A stretch of DNA of 53,172 nt from NCBI GenBank assembly GCA_045598845.1, contig JAZRUY010000121.1:1-53172 (forward strand), read 5' to 3'. Positions within the stretch are counted from its first letter, which is position 1. Each line of letters starts with the position of its first letter. This stretch comes from JAZRUY01 sp045598845 (GTDB lineage Bacteria > Verrucomicrobiota > Lentisphaeria > Victivallales > Victivallaceae). Under the pieces are notes generated by a model. It ran no database searches. It was not told the DNA's origin and saw only the letters and a program-made list of their open reading frames with translations. A program made the translations under genes and the position numbers. Positions 18,546-26,756 of this stretch are shown piece by piece.

Positions 18546-20054
18546 TCATTTTTTCGGTTTCATCTGCGGGAACAAAATGACATCGCGGATGGAATCCGCC
18601 CCGGTGAGCAACATAACCAGACGGTCGATTCCCATACCCATGCCACCGGTCGGCGGCATGCCGTATTCAAGCGCCACCAGAAAATCCTCATCCACTGCCT
18701 GTGCGGGGTCTTTGCCGGAGAGCGTAACCTGTTCCATAAAGCGCCTGCGCTGATCCACCGGATCGTTCAACTCGGTATATCCGGGACTGATCTCCTGACC
18801 GTTGATTTCCAATTCGTAAACATCGACCAGCGACGGATCGTCCTCGCAACGGCGCGCCAAAGGTACCAGTTCGGCCGGCAGCCGGGTGACAAAAGTCGGT
18901 TCGATAAGGGTATCTTCAACCAGTTTTTCATAAATCTCATGCGTAATCTCAAGATCCGTCCAATCCGGCATAACCTGAGTACCCAGTTCCTTCGCCCGAC
19001 GGTATTTCTCTTCACGCGGCAACTCGAACCAGTCGGTTCCGGCGGCTTCGCACACCAGATCGCGATAAGGCGCTACCCGCCAGGGTTTGCCAAGATCAAT
19101 ATCCCTGCCGCCGGCATGAATAATCAGAGTGCCGTTGATCCGCATCGCTACCGTTTTGATCATATCCTCGACCAGCTCCATCATGCTGCGGCAGTCACCG
19201 TAAGCCTGATAAAGTTCGATAGCGGTGAATTCCGGATTGTGCTTGCGATCCATTCCCTCATTGCGGAAATTGCGGTTGATCTCATAAACTTTTTCGTAGC
19301 CGCCGACAATCAGTTTCTTAAGGAATAATTCCGTAGCGATGCGCAAATACATATCCGCATTCAAAGCGTTATAATGAGTTTTGAACGGAGTCGCGGCCGC
19401 CCCGCCGGGAATATACTGCAACATGGGAGTTTCCACCTCCATATAACCGCGCCCGTCAAGATAGTTTCTTATTTCCGCTATGATACGGCTGCGTGTTCTC
19501 AGCACGTTGAGACTGGTGTCATTAGTGATGAGATCAAGGTAGCGCTGCCGGTAACGCTGCTCGATATCGGTGAGACCGTGAAACTTTTCCGGCAGAGGAC
19601 GCAAAGATTTAGACAGCAGAGTAAACCGCATCACCCGTACCGTCAGTTCCCCCATTTTGGTGAAGAACAGAACACCATCCACACCGATAATATCGCCGAT
19701 ATCCAGTTTTTTGAACAATGCGAACGGCTCATCGCCGACTTCCGCTTTGCTGACAAACAGCTGGATGCGGCCGGAACTGTCGCGCAAATCCGCGAATACC
19801 GATTTACCCATGCCGCGCTTGCCCATAAGCCGTCCGGCGATCCGGACCTCCGGACCGGATTCTCCTTCGGCAGAAGGTGGAACGAATGCCTCCCTAACCG
19901 AGGAAACCGCGGCGGCACCCGGATACGCATGACCGAACGGCGCCGCACCGGCCGCTTCCAATTCGGCCAGTTTGGCACGGCGCTGCAGCATCAGTGCATT
20001 GAGATCCTGAACCGGGGCCGCACCGGGCTGCGGACAATTGTTTTCTTCACTCAT
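18546..20054 (-). CDS. lysS: Lysyl-tRNA synthetase, class II
   Basis: A 502-residue class II synthetase. An N-terminal OB-fold anticodon-binding domain (VRIAGRLMGKRGMGKSVFADLRD) precedes the catalytic core with motif 2 FRNEGMDRKHNPEFTAIELYQAY and motif 3 GMPPTGGMGMGIDRLVMLLTG. It charges tRNA-Lys in the cytoplasm. About 45 residues precede the OB fold, as in many bacterial LysS. AAGGA lies shortly before the ATG at 20054. It is transcribed alone from its own promoter, with a hairpin just after the stop. Confidence 0.97.
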   Translation of the reverse strand: MSEENNCPQPGAAPVQDLNALMLQRRAKLAELEAAGAAPFGHAYPGAAAVSSVREAFVPPSAEGESGPEVRIAGRLMGKRGMGKSVFADLRDSSGRIQLFVSKAEVGDEPFALFKKLDIGDIIGVDGVLFFTKMGELTVRVMRFTLLSKSLRPLPEKFHGLTDIEQRYRQRYLDLITNDTSLNVLRTRSRIIAEIRNYLDGRGYMEVETPMLQYIPGGAAATPFKTHYNALNADMYLRIATELFLKKLIVGGYEKVYEINRNFRNEGMDRKHNPEFTAIELYQAYGDCRSMMELVEDMIKTVAMRINGTLIIHAGGRDIDLGKPWRVAPYRDLVCEAAGTDWFELPREEKYRRAKELGTQVMPDWTDLEITHEIYEKLVEDTLIEPTFVTRLPAELVPLARRCEDDPSLVDVYELEINGQEISPGYTELNDPVDQRRRFMEQVTLSGKDPAQAVDEDFLVALEYGMPPTGGMGMGIDRLVMLLTGADSIRDVILFPQMKPKK

Positions 20055-20118
20055 GGCTGTTCCTTATTCGGTTTATTTTCATAACTTGACAGTTCGCAAT
20101 CTGAAACACGGAAATTAT

Positions 20119-20147
20119 AATATAACTCCGGCGGAGTAACTGCGCAA
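20119..20147 (-). promoter_or_regulatory. lysS promoter with a palindrome in the spacer
   Basis: On the minus strand TTGCGC (20142-20147) is 17 bases from TATATT (20119-20124); an overlapping exact TATAAT occurs five bases later (20114-20119). The spacer contains ACTCCGGCGGAGT (20125-20137), a perfect six-base inverted repeat around one base, which is a plausible operator. The regulator is unknown. Confidence 0.6.
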
Positions 20148-20237
20148 CACCGAACCCGCAACTCTACTGACGGCGATTTTCGTGTTTTTTCGAAAAAGCA
20201 CATGAACTTTCACTTTCCGTCCATGGTACAGCAATGG

Positions 20238-20266
20238 TTGCAACCGGAGAGCCGTAAGGATATATT
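20238..20266 (+). promoter_or_regulatory. Sigma-70-type promoter of ychF
   Basis: TTGCAA (20238-20243) is 17 bases before TATATT (20261-20266). Initiation near 20273 gives a leader of about 80 bases before the ychF ATG. Confidence 0.6.
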
Positions 20267-20355
20267 ATTTTTCCGTCGGAAGCAAAAAAATGCCGGAATG
20301 TCGAGAAACAGACAACCGGCGGTAGCAGAGTTGTTAAAATAACGAGTGTGGCAGT

Positions 20356-21456
20356 ATGAGTTTCTCCTGTGGGTTCGTGGGTTTGCCCAATGTCGGCAAA
20401 TCTACATTGTTCAATGCGCTGTGCAACGGCGGCGCGGAAGCGGCGAACTTTCCGTTCTGCACCATCGAACCGAATACCGGAATCGTAGCGGTGCCGGACG
20501 AACGATTGCAAGTACTGAGTAAACTGGAACATTCCGGGCGCATCGTCCCCTCCAGTTTGAAATTCATCGACATCGCCGGACTGGTCAAAGGCGCCAGTCA
20601 AGGTCAAGGGTTGGGCAATCAATTTCTCGGACATATCCGCAGTGTGGATGCAATCGCCCATGTGGTAAGGCTTTTCAGCGATCCTGATGTAGTACATGTG
20701 GCCGGACGGGTAAACCCGACCGATGATTTGGAAGTTATCATGACGGAGCTGATGCTGGCTGATCTGGAATCGCTGGAACACCGGCGCGATAAAGCTTACA
20801 AACTCGCCCGCGGCGGCGATCCGGACGTAAAATTCGAATACGACCTCATCGTATCTTTGGCACAGCAACTGGAAGAAGGACGAATTCCTGAATACGACCG
20901 GGAAAACCCGAAGGCAGCGGAACTGGTCCGCGGATTCGGGCTGCTTTCCATGATGCCGGCATTCATCTGCGCCAACACAGATGAGGCAGGATTCGCGGAA
21001 TTCGGCCAAAGCGATGCATCAAAAGCACTTATCAACTATGCGGCGGAGCGCGGAATAGAAGTTATTCCGGTATGCGCTAAACTGGAAGCGGAACTGGCGG
21101 AACTGGAAAAAAATGAAGCAGCGGAGTTCATGAAGGAGATGGGGATGAACGAAACCGGGCTTAACCGGGTGATTAAAACCGGATACCGGCTACTGGATTA
21201 TATCACATTTTTCACCGCAGGGGAAATGGAATCCCGGGCCTGGACGGTAACGCGCGGGACCCAGGCTCCGCAGGCGGCCGGTAAAATACATACGGATTTC
21301 TGCCGCGGATTTATCCGGATGGAAACAGTTTCCTATGAAGATCTTGTGAGTTGCGGTTCCTGGGCGAAAGCGCAGACCGCCGGCAAGTTGCGGATAGAGG
21401 GGAAAGAATACATCGTGCAGGACGGAGATGTTGTCCATGTCAGATTTTCCGTATGA
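20356..21456 (+). CDS. ychF: Ribosome-binding ATPase YchF (OLA1 family)
   Basis: A 366-residue P-loop protein with GLPNVGKSTLFNAL, the FIDIAGLVKGASQGQGLGNQFL switch region and, at the NKxD position, CANTDE ending in Glu, the change that makes YchF prefer ATP. A helical insertion and a C-terminal TGS domain (about residues 280-366) complete the normal layout. It binds ribosomes and is linked to oxidative stress and translation fidelity. Start ATG at 20356 has only a weak binding site. The zinc-finger gene follows after 80 bases. Confidence 0.97.
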   Translation: MSFSCGFVGLPNVGKSTLFNALCNGGAEAANFPFCTIEPNTGIVAVPDERLQVLSKLEHSGRIVPSSLKFIDIAGLVKGASQGQGLGNQFLGHIRSVDAIAHVVRLFSDPDVVHVAGRVNPTDDLEVIMTELMLADLESLEHRRDKAYKLARGGDPDVKFEYDLIVSLAQQLEEGRIPEYDRENPKAAELVRGFGLLSMMPAFICANTDEAGFAEFGQSDASKALINYAAERGIEVIPVCAKLEAELAELEKNEAAEFMKEMGMNETGLNRVIKTGYRLLDYITFFTAGEMESRAWTVTRGTQAPQAAGKIHTDFCRGFIRMETVSYEDLVSCGSWAKAQTAGKLRIEGKEYIVQDGDVVHVRFSV

Positions 21457-21538
21457 TATTGGCAAATCCGGCAGTGTGGTATATATTTAGATTGTTCCCG
21501 TGACAGTAGCCGGAACCGGATTGCTTCGGAGGTGGAAT

Positions 21539-21928
21539 ATGGCTGGCAAAAAACGTCAAATTGTTTTCGAAGGCAAAAACAAAGAATATTTCGACCTATT
21601 GATGCGCGCAAGAGAATCCTTGATCGGACAGATGAAATACCGCACCAATGATGCCTTATCCTGCGGCGAATCCGGCAGGAGCGGCACCCAGACTCACATG
21701 GCGGATATTTCCGATGACGCAGCCAGACACGAAATGGAATTGCGGTTGCTCGGAGAAGATTCCAATGTACTGCAACTCATTGACGAAGCGCTGCAGCGGC
21801 TGGCGGAAGGAAAATACGGCATCTGTCAAGATTGCGGCAAATTCATCGGCGAAGGGCGGCTGCAGGTCAAACCTTATGCGGTTTATTGCGTTAAATGCAA
21901 AGAGAAGCGCGAGAGCGGCGGCAGATGA
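21539..21928 (+). CDS. DksA/TraR-family zinc-finger protein
   Basis: A 129-residue protein; the ATG at 21539 is preceded by GGAGGTGG, which rules out a frame opening farther upstream at 21500. Residues about 10-90 form the coiled-coil part. ADISDDA in it fits the DxxDxA tip motif that lets DksA act in the RNA polymerase secondary channel. The C-terminal zinc finger has CQDC and CVKC, 17 residues apart. It probably modulates initiation, possibly with ppGpp. Its stop overlaps the lspA start (ATGA). It could also be a YteA-type relative with no stringent role. Confidence 0.88.
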   Translation: MAGKKRQIVFEGKNKEYFDLLMRARESLIGQMKYRTNDALSCGESGRSGTQTHMADISDDAARHEMELRLLGEDSNVLQLIDEALQRLAEGKYGICQDCGKFIGEGRLQVKPYAVYCVKCKEKRESGGR

Positions 21929-22440
21929 ACGGAGATTCCGGGCGCGGCAGTAAATTTACAGCCGGATGTATCACGGTCTGTCTGATATTACTGGCCGCCG
22001 ATCAACTTTCAAAATGGTATGCGGTAAAGTTTTTAACACTGGGAGAGCAACATCCGGTAATTTCCGGGTTCTTCTCTGTCACTTATGTCCGTAACCCGGG
22101 AGCGGCGTGGAGTATGTTTTCCGGACACAGAGCACTGCTGGCAGTTTTCTCCGTTTGCGTGTTCACCGCGATACTGATTTTTTTCCGCCGGCTGAGTGAT
22201 GGGTTCCGGGAGCGTATTTTAGCCTTGTTTCTGCTGCTTGCCGGAATAGCCGGCAATACAGCAGACCGGATCTTCCGCGGAGAAGTAGTGGATTTTCTCG
22301 ATTTCACTTTCGGCAGCTACCGATATCCAACTTTCAACATAGCAGACAGCGCGATATGTACCGCCGTGGGAATAATGATCATTTCGTCTTTATGCCGCAA
22401 GGATAGTGCGAAAAAAGACGACAAGAAAGCGGTCGTATAA
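21925..22440 (+). CDS. lspA: Lipoprotein signal peptidase (signal peptidase II)
   Basis: A 171-residue inner-membrane aspartyl protease with four membrane segments that removes signal peptides from diacylglyceryl-prolipoproteins. Conserved residues visible are AADQLSKWY near the start, RNPGAAWSMF, NTADR with Asp114 and FNIADS with Asp141, the catalytic pair. The start at 21925 overlaps the preceding stop. At least two lipoprotein candidates occur in the window. An AT-rich stretch follows the gene. Confidence 0.96.
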   Translation: MNGDSGRGSKFTAGCITVCLILLAADQLSKWYAVKFLTLGEQHPVISGFFSVTYVRNPGAAWSMFSGHRALLAVFSVCVFTAILIFFRRLSDGFRERILALFLLLAGIAGNTADRIFRGEVVDFLDFTFGSYRYPTFNIADSAICTAVGIMIISSLCRKDSAKKDDKKAVV

Positions 22441-22518
22441 TTTTTTTATATTTTTTTGTAAAAAAAACGTTTTTATGATAAAAAACATCTTGCATATTAC
22501 CGCAAAAGTGCATATAGT
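22441..22518 (+). promoter_or_regulatory. Strong promoter with AT-rich upstream element for the 58-residue protein
   Basis: TTGCAT (22490-22495) and TATAGT (22513-22518) are 17 bases apart. Upstream, 22441-22488 is almost pure A/T runs in a CCGG-rich genome, including the palindrome AAAAACGTTTTT, and looks like an UP element. Initiation near 22525 gives a leader of about 38 bases. Confidence 0.75.
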
Positions 22519-22562
22519 TTGAGTAGTTGCCCTCAACCAACCTCTCAAGGAAAGGGAGAAAA

Positions 22563-22739
22563 ATGAAACACAAGTTCTACGATGTCAAGGAAAAGAAGTC
22601 GGTCCAGGCGGATGTGCTCAAAAAAGTAACCTACGGAACCGCCGGCAGAGTGCGTTACGCATTCAAGGCTCAGACCAAGGACGGGCGTCCGTTGACCGCT
22701 TTCGTTTCCAAGGCGGTTTACGATTCTTTCAAGAAGTAA
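22563..22739 (+). CDS. Small basic protein of unknown function, monocistronic
   Basis: A 58-residue protein not recognised as a known family. The ATG at 22563 follows AGGAAAGGGAG at ideal distance; a frame opening at 22527 lies right at the expected transcript start and lacks a site. It has 12 Lys, 3 Arg and only 5 acidic residues (net charge about +10), no Cys or Trp, and a pattern of short strands (KHKFYDVKEKKSVQADV, then GRVRYAFKAQTKDGRPLTAF). This suggests a compact beta-rich nucleic-acid or ribosome-binding protein. It has its own strong promoter and a near-ideal terminator, so it is probably abundant. It has no cysteines and so is not a zinc-ribbon ribosomal protein. Function is unknown. 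Confidence 0.8.
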   Translation: MKHKFYDVKEKKSVQADVLKKVTYGTAGRVRYAFKAQTKDGRPLTAFVSKAVYDSFKK

Positions 22740-22760
22740 ATGTTACTGTCTTAGGATCAC

Positions 22761-22795
22761 AAGCGGATTACCGAATGGTAATCCGCTTATTTTTT
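22761..22795 (+). terminator. Strong intrinsic terminator
   Basis: A perfect 12-base stem (22761-22772 with 22777-22788) closes a GAAT loop and is followed by ATTTTTT. It ends the transcript of the 58-residue protein. This is the clearest intrinsic terminator in the window. Confidence 0.93.
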
Positions 22796-22837
22796 CTGTC
22801 AATGCCAATGCGACTTTTACGACGGATAAAATAAAAT

Positions 22838-23287
22838 ATGGGGGAAAAAACAAGAAAACTCTTTGCTACAGCAATACTGCTGCCGGTCATACTGGTACTG
22901 TTTTTCGACCCGGCGGCGCGGACGGCAAAATGGAATTTATTTTCAGATATTTTCGGAACCATTCTTTTTATTGATGTTCCTGTCGCAATGTGCATGTGGC
23001 ACTGTATCAAACCGGAACATTTTCATGGAGTCCGGCTATTCATTCCGTTCGGATTGATGAGTATTCTCAGTTGGACCGCCGTTGCCGGCATGACGTGGTT
23101 ATCCTACAAAATCGGCCGTTTCCCCGCAAACGGCTTTAGCGGGATGTGCGCTTTCGCTTTCGGCTGGGCTTATATCTGGTTGACCATGATTCCCATCGGA
23201 ACCGTTTATATTATTTGGCGCATAGCGCTGAAACTGCTCCGGTTCCGTAAAAAAACGGAACTGCCAGAGAAAATCAAGGAACCGTAA
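22838..23287 (+). CDS. Four-span membrane protein of unknown function
   Basis: A 149-residue protein with about four membrane segments (roughly residues 8-25, 35-55, 66-88 and 102-128) and a basic C-terminal tail ending KTELPEKIKEP. No catalytic or transport motif was recognised. Start ATG at 22838 has no clear ribosome binding site; it lies 43 bases after the terminator. It faces the tRNA-Ser gene tail to tail. Confidence 0.6.
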   Translation: MGEKTRKLFATAILLPVILVLFFDPAARTAKWNLFSDIFGTILFIDVPVAMCMWHCIKPEHFHGVRLFIPFGLMSILSWTAVAGMTWLSYKIGRFPANGFSGMCAFAFGWAYIWLTMIPIGTVYIIWRIALKLLRFRKKTELPEKIKEP

Positions 23288-23323
23288 CCGCAAAACGCAA
23301 ACCGGAAGTGAAATTCTCCGGAC

Positions 23324-23351
23324 TTGCTTAAATCTTGGAATATTTGAGCAA
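23324..23351. terminator. Hairpin between convergent genes
   Basis: TTGCTTAAAT (23324-23333) pairs with ATTTGAGCAA (23342-23351) with one G-U on the plus strand. It lies between the membrane protein and the tRNA-Ser gene. No U tract follows on the plus strand, so it is a possible 3'-end structure only. Confidence 0.35.
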
Positions 23352-23357
23352 TAAAAA

Positions 23358-23445
23358 TGGCGGAGAGAGCGGGATTCGAACCCGCGGACAGTTGCCCGTC
23401 GGCGGTTTTCAAGACCGCTGCCTTAAACCACTCGACCATCTCTCC
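23358..23445 (-). tRNA. tRNA-Ser (anticodon TGA)
   Basis: An 88-base tRNA with acceptor stem GGAGAGA/TCTCTCC, CTTGAAA anticodon loop (TGA, reading UCA), the long variable arm of class II tRNAs, a T arm with GGTTCGAATCC and an encoded CCA at 23358-23360. It begins 11 bases after the hisD stop, so it is probably processed from the ilvE-panC-hisD transcript. A run of five T follows the CCA. Confidence 0.97.
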
Positions 23446-23456
23446 ATATATAAAAA

Positions 23457-24749
23457 TCACTTGTTTTTACGTACCGTTGCCGCCCGCGCATGGGCGGTCA
23501 GACTTTCCATATTGCCGAACATTTCCACAATGCCGGCTTCGCGTTTCAAGGCATTGCGGCTGTAACATGCCATGCTGGTGCGGCGCATGAATGTGGCACT
23601 CTCAATTCCGGAAAATCCGTGCGCACTGGACGCAGTGGGAAGCACATGCGACGGTCCGGCGCAGAAGTCCCCCATAGATTCAGGCGTCCAGGCTCCCAGG
23701 AAAATCGCTCCGCAGGCCCGGCAGTCCGCCGCCACGGCTTCCGGATAAGCAGTCTGAATAATCAAATGTTCGGGAGCATAATCCGTAGCGATAAGTCCGG
23801 CCTGACGCATATCTTTTACCTTGATGAAAAACAAACCGTCGCGCTCTACCCGCTCCACTGCGGCCAGTTTTGGCAGCGATGCCTTCTGCCGGTGAAATTC
23901 CGCTTCAACTTTTTTCAGCATTTCGTCCGAATCCGTCACCAGCACTGCCTGCTCCAGCCCGGAACCGTGCTCAGCCTGACTGAGCAAATCGGCGGCGACA
24001 AATTCCGGATCAGCATCACCGTCGGCAATCACCATAACCTCGGACGGTCCGGCAACCATATCGATAGCCACCCGCCCGTAAAGCAGTTTTTTGGCTGCGG
24101 TAACAAAAGCATTCCCCGGACCAACCAGTTTTTCCACCGGCTTTACCGTAGCGGTGCCGACGGCAAGCGCAGCCACTCCGTAAACCCCGCCCAGACGATA
24201 TATTTCAGTAACCCCGGCTGCCAGCATGGCATAGAGTACAGGCGGATGCACAGCGCCGTTGCGGCCGCACGGCGTTGCGGCGGCGATTTCGCGTACTCCG
24301 ACCGCCGAAGCGATTCCTGCAGTATGAATAACCGTGGAAACCAGAGGCGCAGTACCGCCCGGAATATAAACTCCGACTCTGTTCATCGGCAGAAAGCGCT
24401 CGCCGAGCGTCACCCCGTCACGCGGCGAAAAAGTACGGTCCAGCGGCATGGTACGCCGGGCAAAATCCCGGATTTGCGCCAGAGCGGTATCGATAGCGCG
24501 GCGTTCTTCCGGGCTGATCAGAGCGATCGCGGCATGAATTTCTTTTTCCGTGACTCTAAACATATCCGGAGCAAGTTTAACATGATCAAACTGCTCCGCA
24601 TAACGGCAGACCGCCGCATCTCCGTCCCGTTCCACATCAGCAATAATGGCGGCGGCGGAAGTCAAGGCCTCCGGCGGGAAACCGGGACGCCGGCAAAGCG
24701 CATCAAAGTCCGCAAGAAATCCAGAAGAGGACGCATCCAGTTTTTTCAT
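23457..24749 (-). CDS. hisD: Histidinol dehydrogenase
   Basis: A 430-residue zinc enzyme that oxidises L-histidinol to histidine in two NAD-dependent steps, the last in the pathway. Visible features are VYIPGGTAPLVSTVIH, the LVGPGNAFVTAAKKLL block, DMVAGPSEVMVIADG, LSQAEHGS with metal-binding Gln/His, and the C-terminal FMRRTSM region. It follows panC by 13 bases and immediately precedes tRNA-Ser. hisC lies over 20 kb away. Confidence 0.96.
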   Translation of the reverse strand: MKKLDASSSGFLADFDALCRRPGFPPEALTSAAAIIADVERDGDAAVCRYAEQFDHVKLAPDMFRVTEKEIHAAIALISPEERRAIDTALAQIRDFARRTMPLDRTFSPRDGVTLGERFLPMNRVGVYIPGGTAPLVSTVIHTAGIASAVGVREIAAATPCGRNGAVHPPVLYAMLAAGVTEIYRLGGVYGVAALAVGTATVKPVEKLVGPGNAFVTAAKKLLYGRVAIDMVAGPSEVMVIADGDADPEFVAADLLSQAEHGSGLEQAVLVTDSDEMLKKVEAEFHRQKASLPKLAAVERVERDGLFFIKVKDMRQAGLIATDYAPEHLIIQTAYPEAVAADCRACGAIFLGAWTPESMGDFCAGPSHVLPTASSAHGFSGIESATFMRRTSMACYSRNALKREAGIVEMFGNMESLTAHARAATVRKNK

Positions 24750-24762
24750 AAAAAATAAAACC

Positions 24763-25614
24763 TCACGTGATGATCTTAATCAAGGTATTGTCGATAAGGC
24801 GCGTTTTACCGAAATAAGCGGCAACCGCAATCAGAATTTCCGAACTGGACGCATCAGCCGGCTCAAGAGTACTGAAATCCAGTGCCTCCACATAATCCAC
24901 TTCTCCGCCGGCTACGGCAATCATATTCTTCATTTCGGCAGTGATCCGTGGTATCGCGCCGATGCCGGCGGAGCTCAATTCATCACCGCCGTACTCCAGA
25001 GAACGATGCAAGACCAGAGCGCGCCGGTGTTCGTCATCGTTCAAATATACATTGCGTGAAGATACTGCCAAACCGTCTTCACCGCGCACCAGCGGAGCCG
25101 GAATTATCCGCACCGGAAAATTCAAATCCCGCACCATTCGGCGCAGCACCTGCAACTGCTGGGCATCTTTCATGCCGAACACTGCAATATCAGGAAGAGC
25201 CAAATTGAACAGTTTTGCGACAACCGTCGCCACGCCGCGGAAATGCCCCGGACGTCTGGCGCCGCACAACGGACGAGATACCGCATCTTCCACCACATAA
25301 GTAGAAGCGTCTGAACAATACATGGATTCAGGTTGAGGTGCAAAAACCGCCGCCGCGCCGTGACTGCGGCATAATTCCACATCTGCGTCAAAAGTGCGCG
25401 GATAGCGGGACAAATCCTCCGACGGACCAAATTGTTTCGGATTAAGAAAAACAGAAACAATCACCTTGTCGCAGTTTTTAACCGCGATATCAATTAAGGA
25501 CGCATGCCCGCAATGCAAAGCGCCCATTGTAGGCACCAACCCGATACGGACACCGTTGCGCTTCAGTTCCAGCGCATACCGCTGCAACTCTGCCGGAGTC
25601 TTAAAAATCTGCAT
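24763..25614 (-). CDS. panC: Pantothenate synthetase
   Basis: A 283-residue ligase joining pantoate and beta-alanine with ATP for coenzyme A synthesis. PTMGALHCGHASLI (ATP-binding HxGH), FGMKDAQQLQVLRRMVRDL and VSSRNVYL are the family motifs. The ATG at 25614 was preferred over one at 25668, which would overlap ilvE; the family normally starts with an xxTPAEL-type segment as here. With ilvE it links branched-chain keto acid and pantothenate supply. Confidence 0.94.
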   Translation of the reverse strand: MQIFKTPAELQRYALELKRNGVRIGLVPTMGALHCGHASLIDIAVKNCDKVIVSVFLNPKQFGPSEDLSRYPRTFDADVELCRSHGAAAVFAPQPESMYCSDASTYVVEDAVSRPLCGARRPGHFRGVATVVAKLFNLALPDIAVFGMKDAQQLQVLRRMVRDLNFPVRIIPAPLVRGEDGLAVSSRNVYLNDDEHRRALVLHRSLEYGGDELSSAGIGAIPRITAEMKNMIAVAGGEVDYVEALDFSTLEPADASSSEILIAVAAYFGKTRLIDNTLIKIIT

Positions 25615-25627
25615 TTGCGGTGTCCTG

Positions 25628-26641
25628 TTAAATCTCCACAGTGAATCCGTGCTTGTCCGGACGCTCACCGCGCTGAACCCCGGTCATTTCATCGTAGAGC
25701 ATTTTCATCAGCGGACCGATTTCTGTGCAACCGTAATCAGCCAGCACCCGTTCGCCGTCAAAAATCCGGCGTACCGGAGTTATGACCACCGCGGTACCGC
25801 AGCCGGCGGCTTCAGCCAGTCCGCCGAGTTCGGCGGCGGCAATCGGACGCCGGGATACCTTGATTCCGAGATCGGCGGCATAAGTCATCAGCGATTTGTT
25901 GGTGATGGACGGCAATACAGATGCGGAATCAGGAGTAACATATTCTCCGTCCTTGGTGATCCCGACAAAATTACTGGCATTGAATTCATCCACATAGGTA
26001 TGGGTGGCCGGATCGAGGAACAAGGTCATTGCGCAACCGCGGCTGTGCCCCTGCTCGGCTGGAACCAGACTGGCGGCATAGTTACCGGCGGATTTGATAT
26101 GCCCGGTGCCGAGCGGCGCGGCGCGATCGTAATCGCGGCTGATCATCGCATCCACCGGCTTTATGCCGCCCGTATAATAAGCGCCGACCGGAATCGCCAT
26201 AATTATCAGTTCATACTCAAGGCTCGGCGACACTCCGACCTGCGGAGTAGTACCGAACATAAACGGACGCAGATACAAAGCTCCGCCGGTACCGTAAGGA
26301 GGAACATAATCAAGGTTATCCCTGACCAGAGTTTTTACCGCGTCAATATATTTTTCCACCGGAAATTCCGGCATCATCAGCCGGCGGGCCGAATTATTCA
26401 GCCGCACGGCATTTTCATCAGGACGGAACATCCGGACTTTGCCGTCTTTACAGCTGAACACTTTGCCGCCTTCAAAAATCGCCTGACCGTAATGAAGCAC
26501 ATTGGCGGCGATGGAAATGCTGATATCGAAACTGCCGCTGAGCACGGCATCGCTCCATTTGCCGTCCGCATAATGAAAACGGATATTGCTCCGCACCGGT
26601 CTGAATTTAAATCCGAGATTTTTCCAATCCAGTTCAGGCAT
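25628..26641 (-). CDS. ilvE: Branched-chain amino acid aminotransferase
   Basis: A 337-residue fold-type IV PLP enzyme of the BCAT type that makes leucine, isoleucine and valine. TGHIKSAGNYAASL carries the Schiff-base lysine; YLRPFMFGT and AGCGTAVVITPV, FVGITKDGEYVTP are further conserved blocks. It opens the ilvE-panC-hisD-tRNA-Ser run. AGGAG lies eight or so bases before the ATG, and a promoter is at 26707-26735. Confidence 0.95.
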   Translation of the reverse strand: MPELDWKNLGFKFRPVRSNIRFHYADGKWSDAVLSGSFDISISIAANVLHYGQAIFEGGKVFSCKDGKVRMFRPDENAVRLNNSARRLMMPEFPVEKYIDAVKTLVRDNLDYVPPYGTGGALYLRPFMFGTTPQVGVSPSLEYELIIMAIPVGAYYTGGIKPVDAMISRDYDRAAPLGTGHIKSAGNYAASLVPAEQGHSRGCAMTLFLDPATHTYVDEFNASNFVGITKDGEYVTPDSASVLPSITNKSLMTYAADLGIKVSRRPIAAAELGGLAEAAGCGTAVVITPVRRIFDGERVLADYGCTEIGPLMKMLYDEMTGVQRGERPDKHGFTVEI

Positions 26642-26706
26642 GATTCCAAACTCCTAAGAATATTAAAAATAAAAATGGGTGAAAAGTATAATTCGTAATT
26701 CCGTAA

Positions 26707-26735
26707 AATATAGCCGTTTCAATGATTTATTTCAA
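26707..26735 (-). promoter_or_regulatory. Sigma-70-type promoter of ilvE-panC-hisD-tRNA-Ser
   Basis: On the minus strand TTGAAA (26730-26735) is 17 bases from TATATT (26707-26712). Start expected near 26700, giving a leader of about 59 bases. Confidence 0.7.
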
Positions 26736-26756
26736 GGAAATTCCCACATGCCCCGC

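Larger units (their letters stand above)
20055..20355. other. Divergent intergenic region between lysS and ychF
   Basis: About 300 bases without a convincing gene. It holds a promoter for lysS on the minus strand and one for ychF on the plus strand, described separately, plus an AT-rich palindrome TTTTTTCGAAAAA near 20186. No small frame with a good ribosome binding site was seen. Confidence 0.6.

Noticed and set aside
20184..20198. TTTTTTCGAAAAA palindrome as a terminator
   Set aside because: It lies between divergent genes, where no transcript should end.
20164..21009. Minus-strand open frame (281 codons) over ychF
   Set aside because: Antisense to the certain ychF gene; composition lacks any protein-like pattern.
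23490..24758. Long plus-strand open frame (422 codons) over hisD
   Set aside because: It is antisense to hisD and has Gln/His/Arg-rich composition without any motif; hisD is certain.
25466..26698. Long plus-strand open frame (410 codons) over ilvE and panC
   Set aside because: Antisense shadow of ilvE and panC, no family features and no ribosome site.
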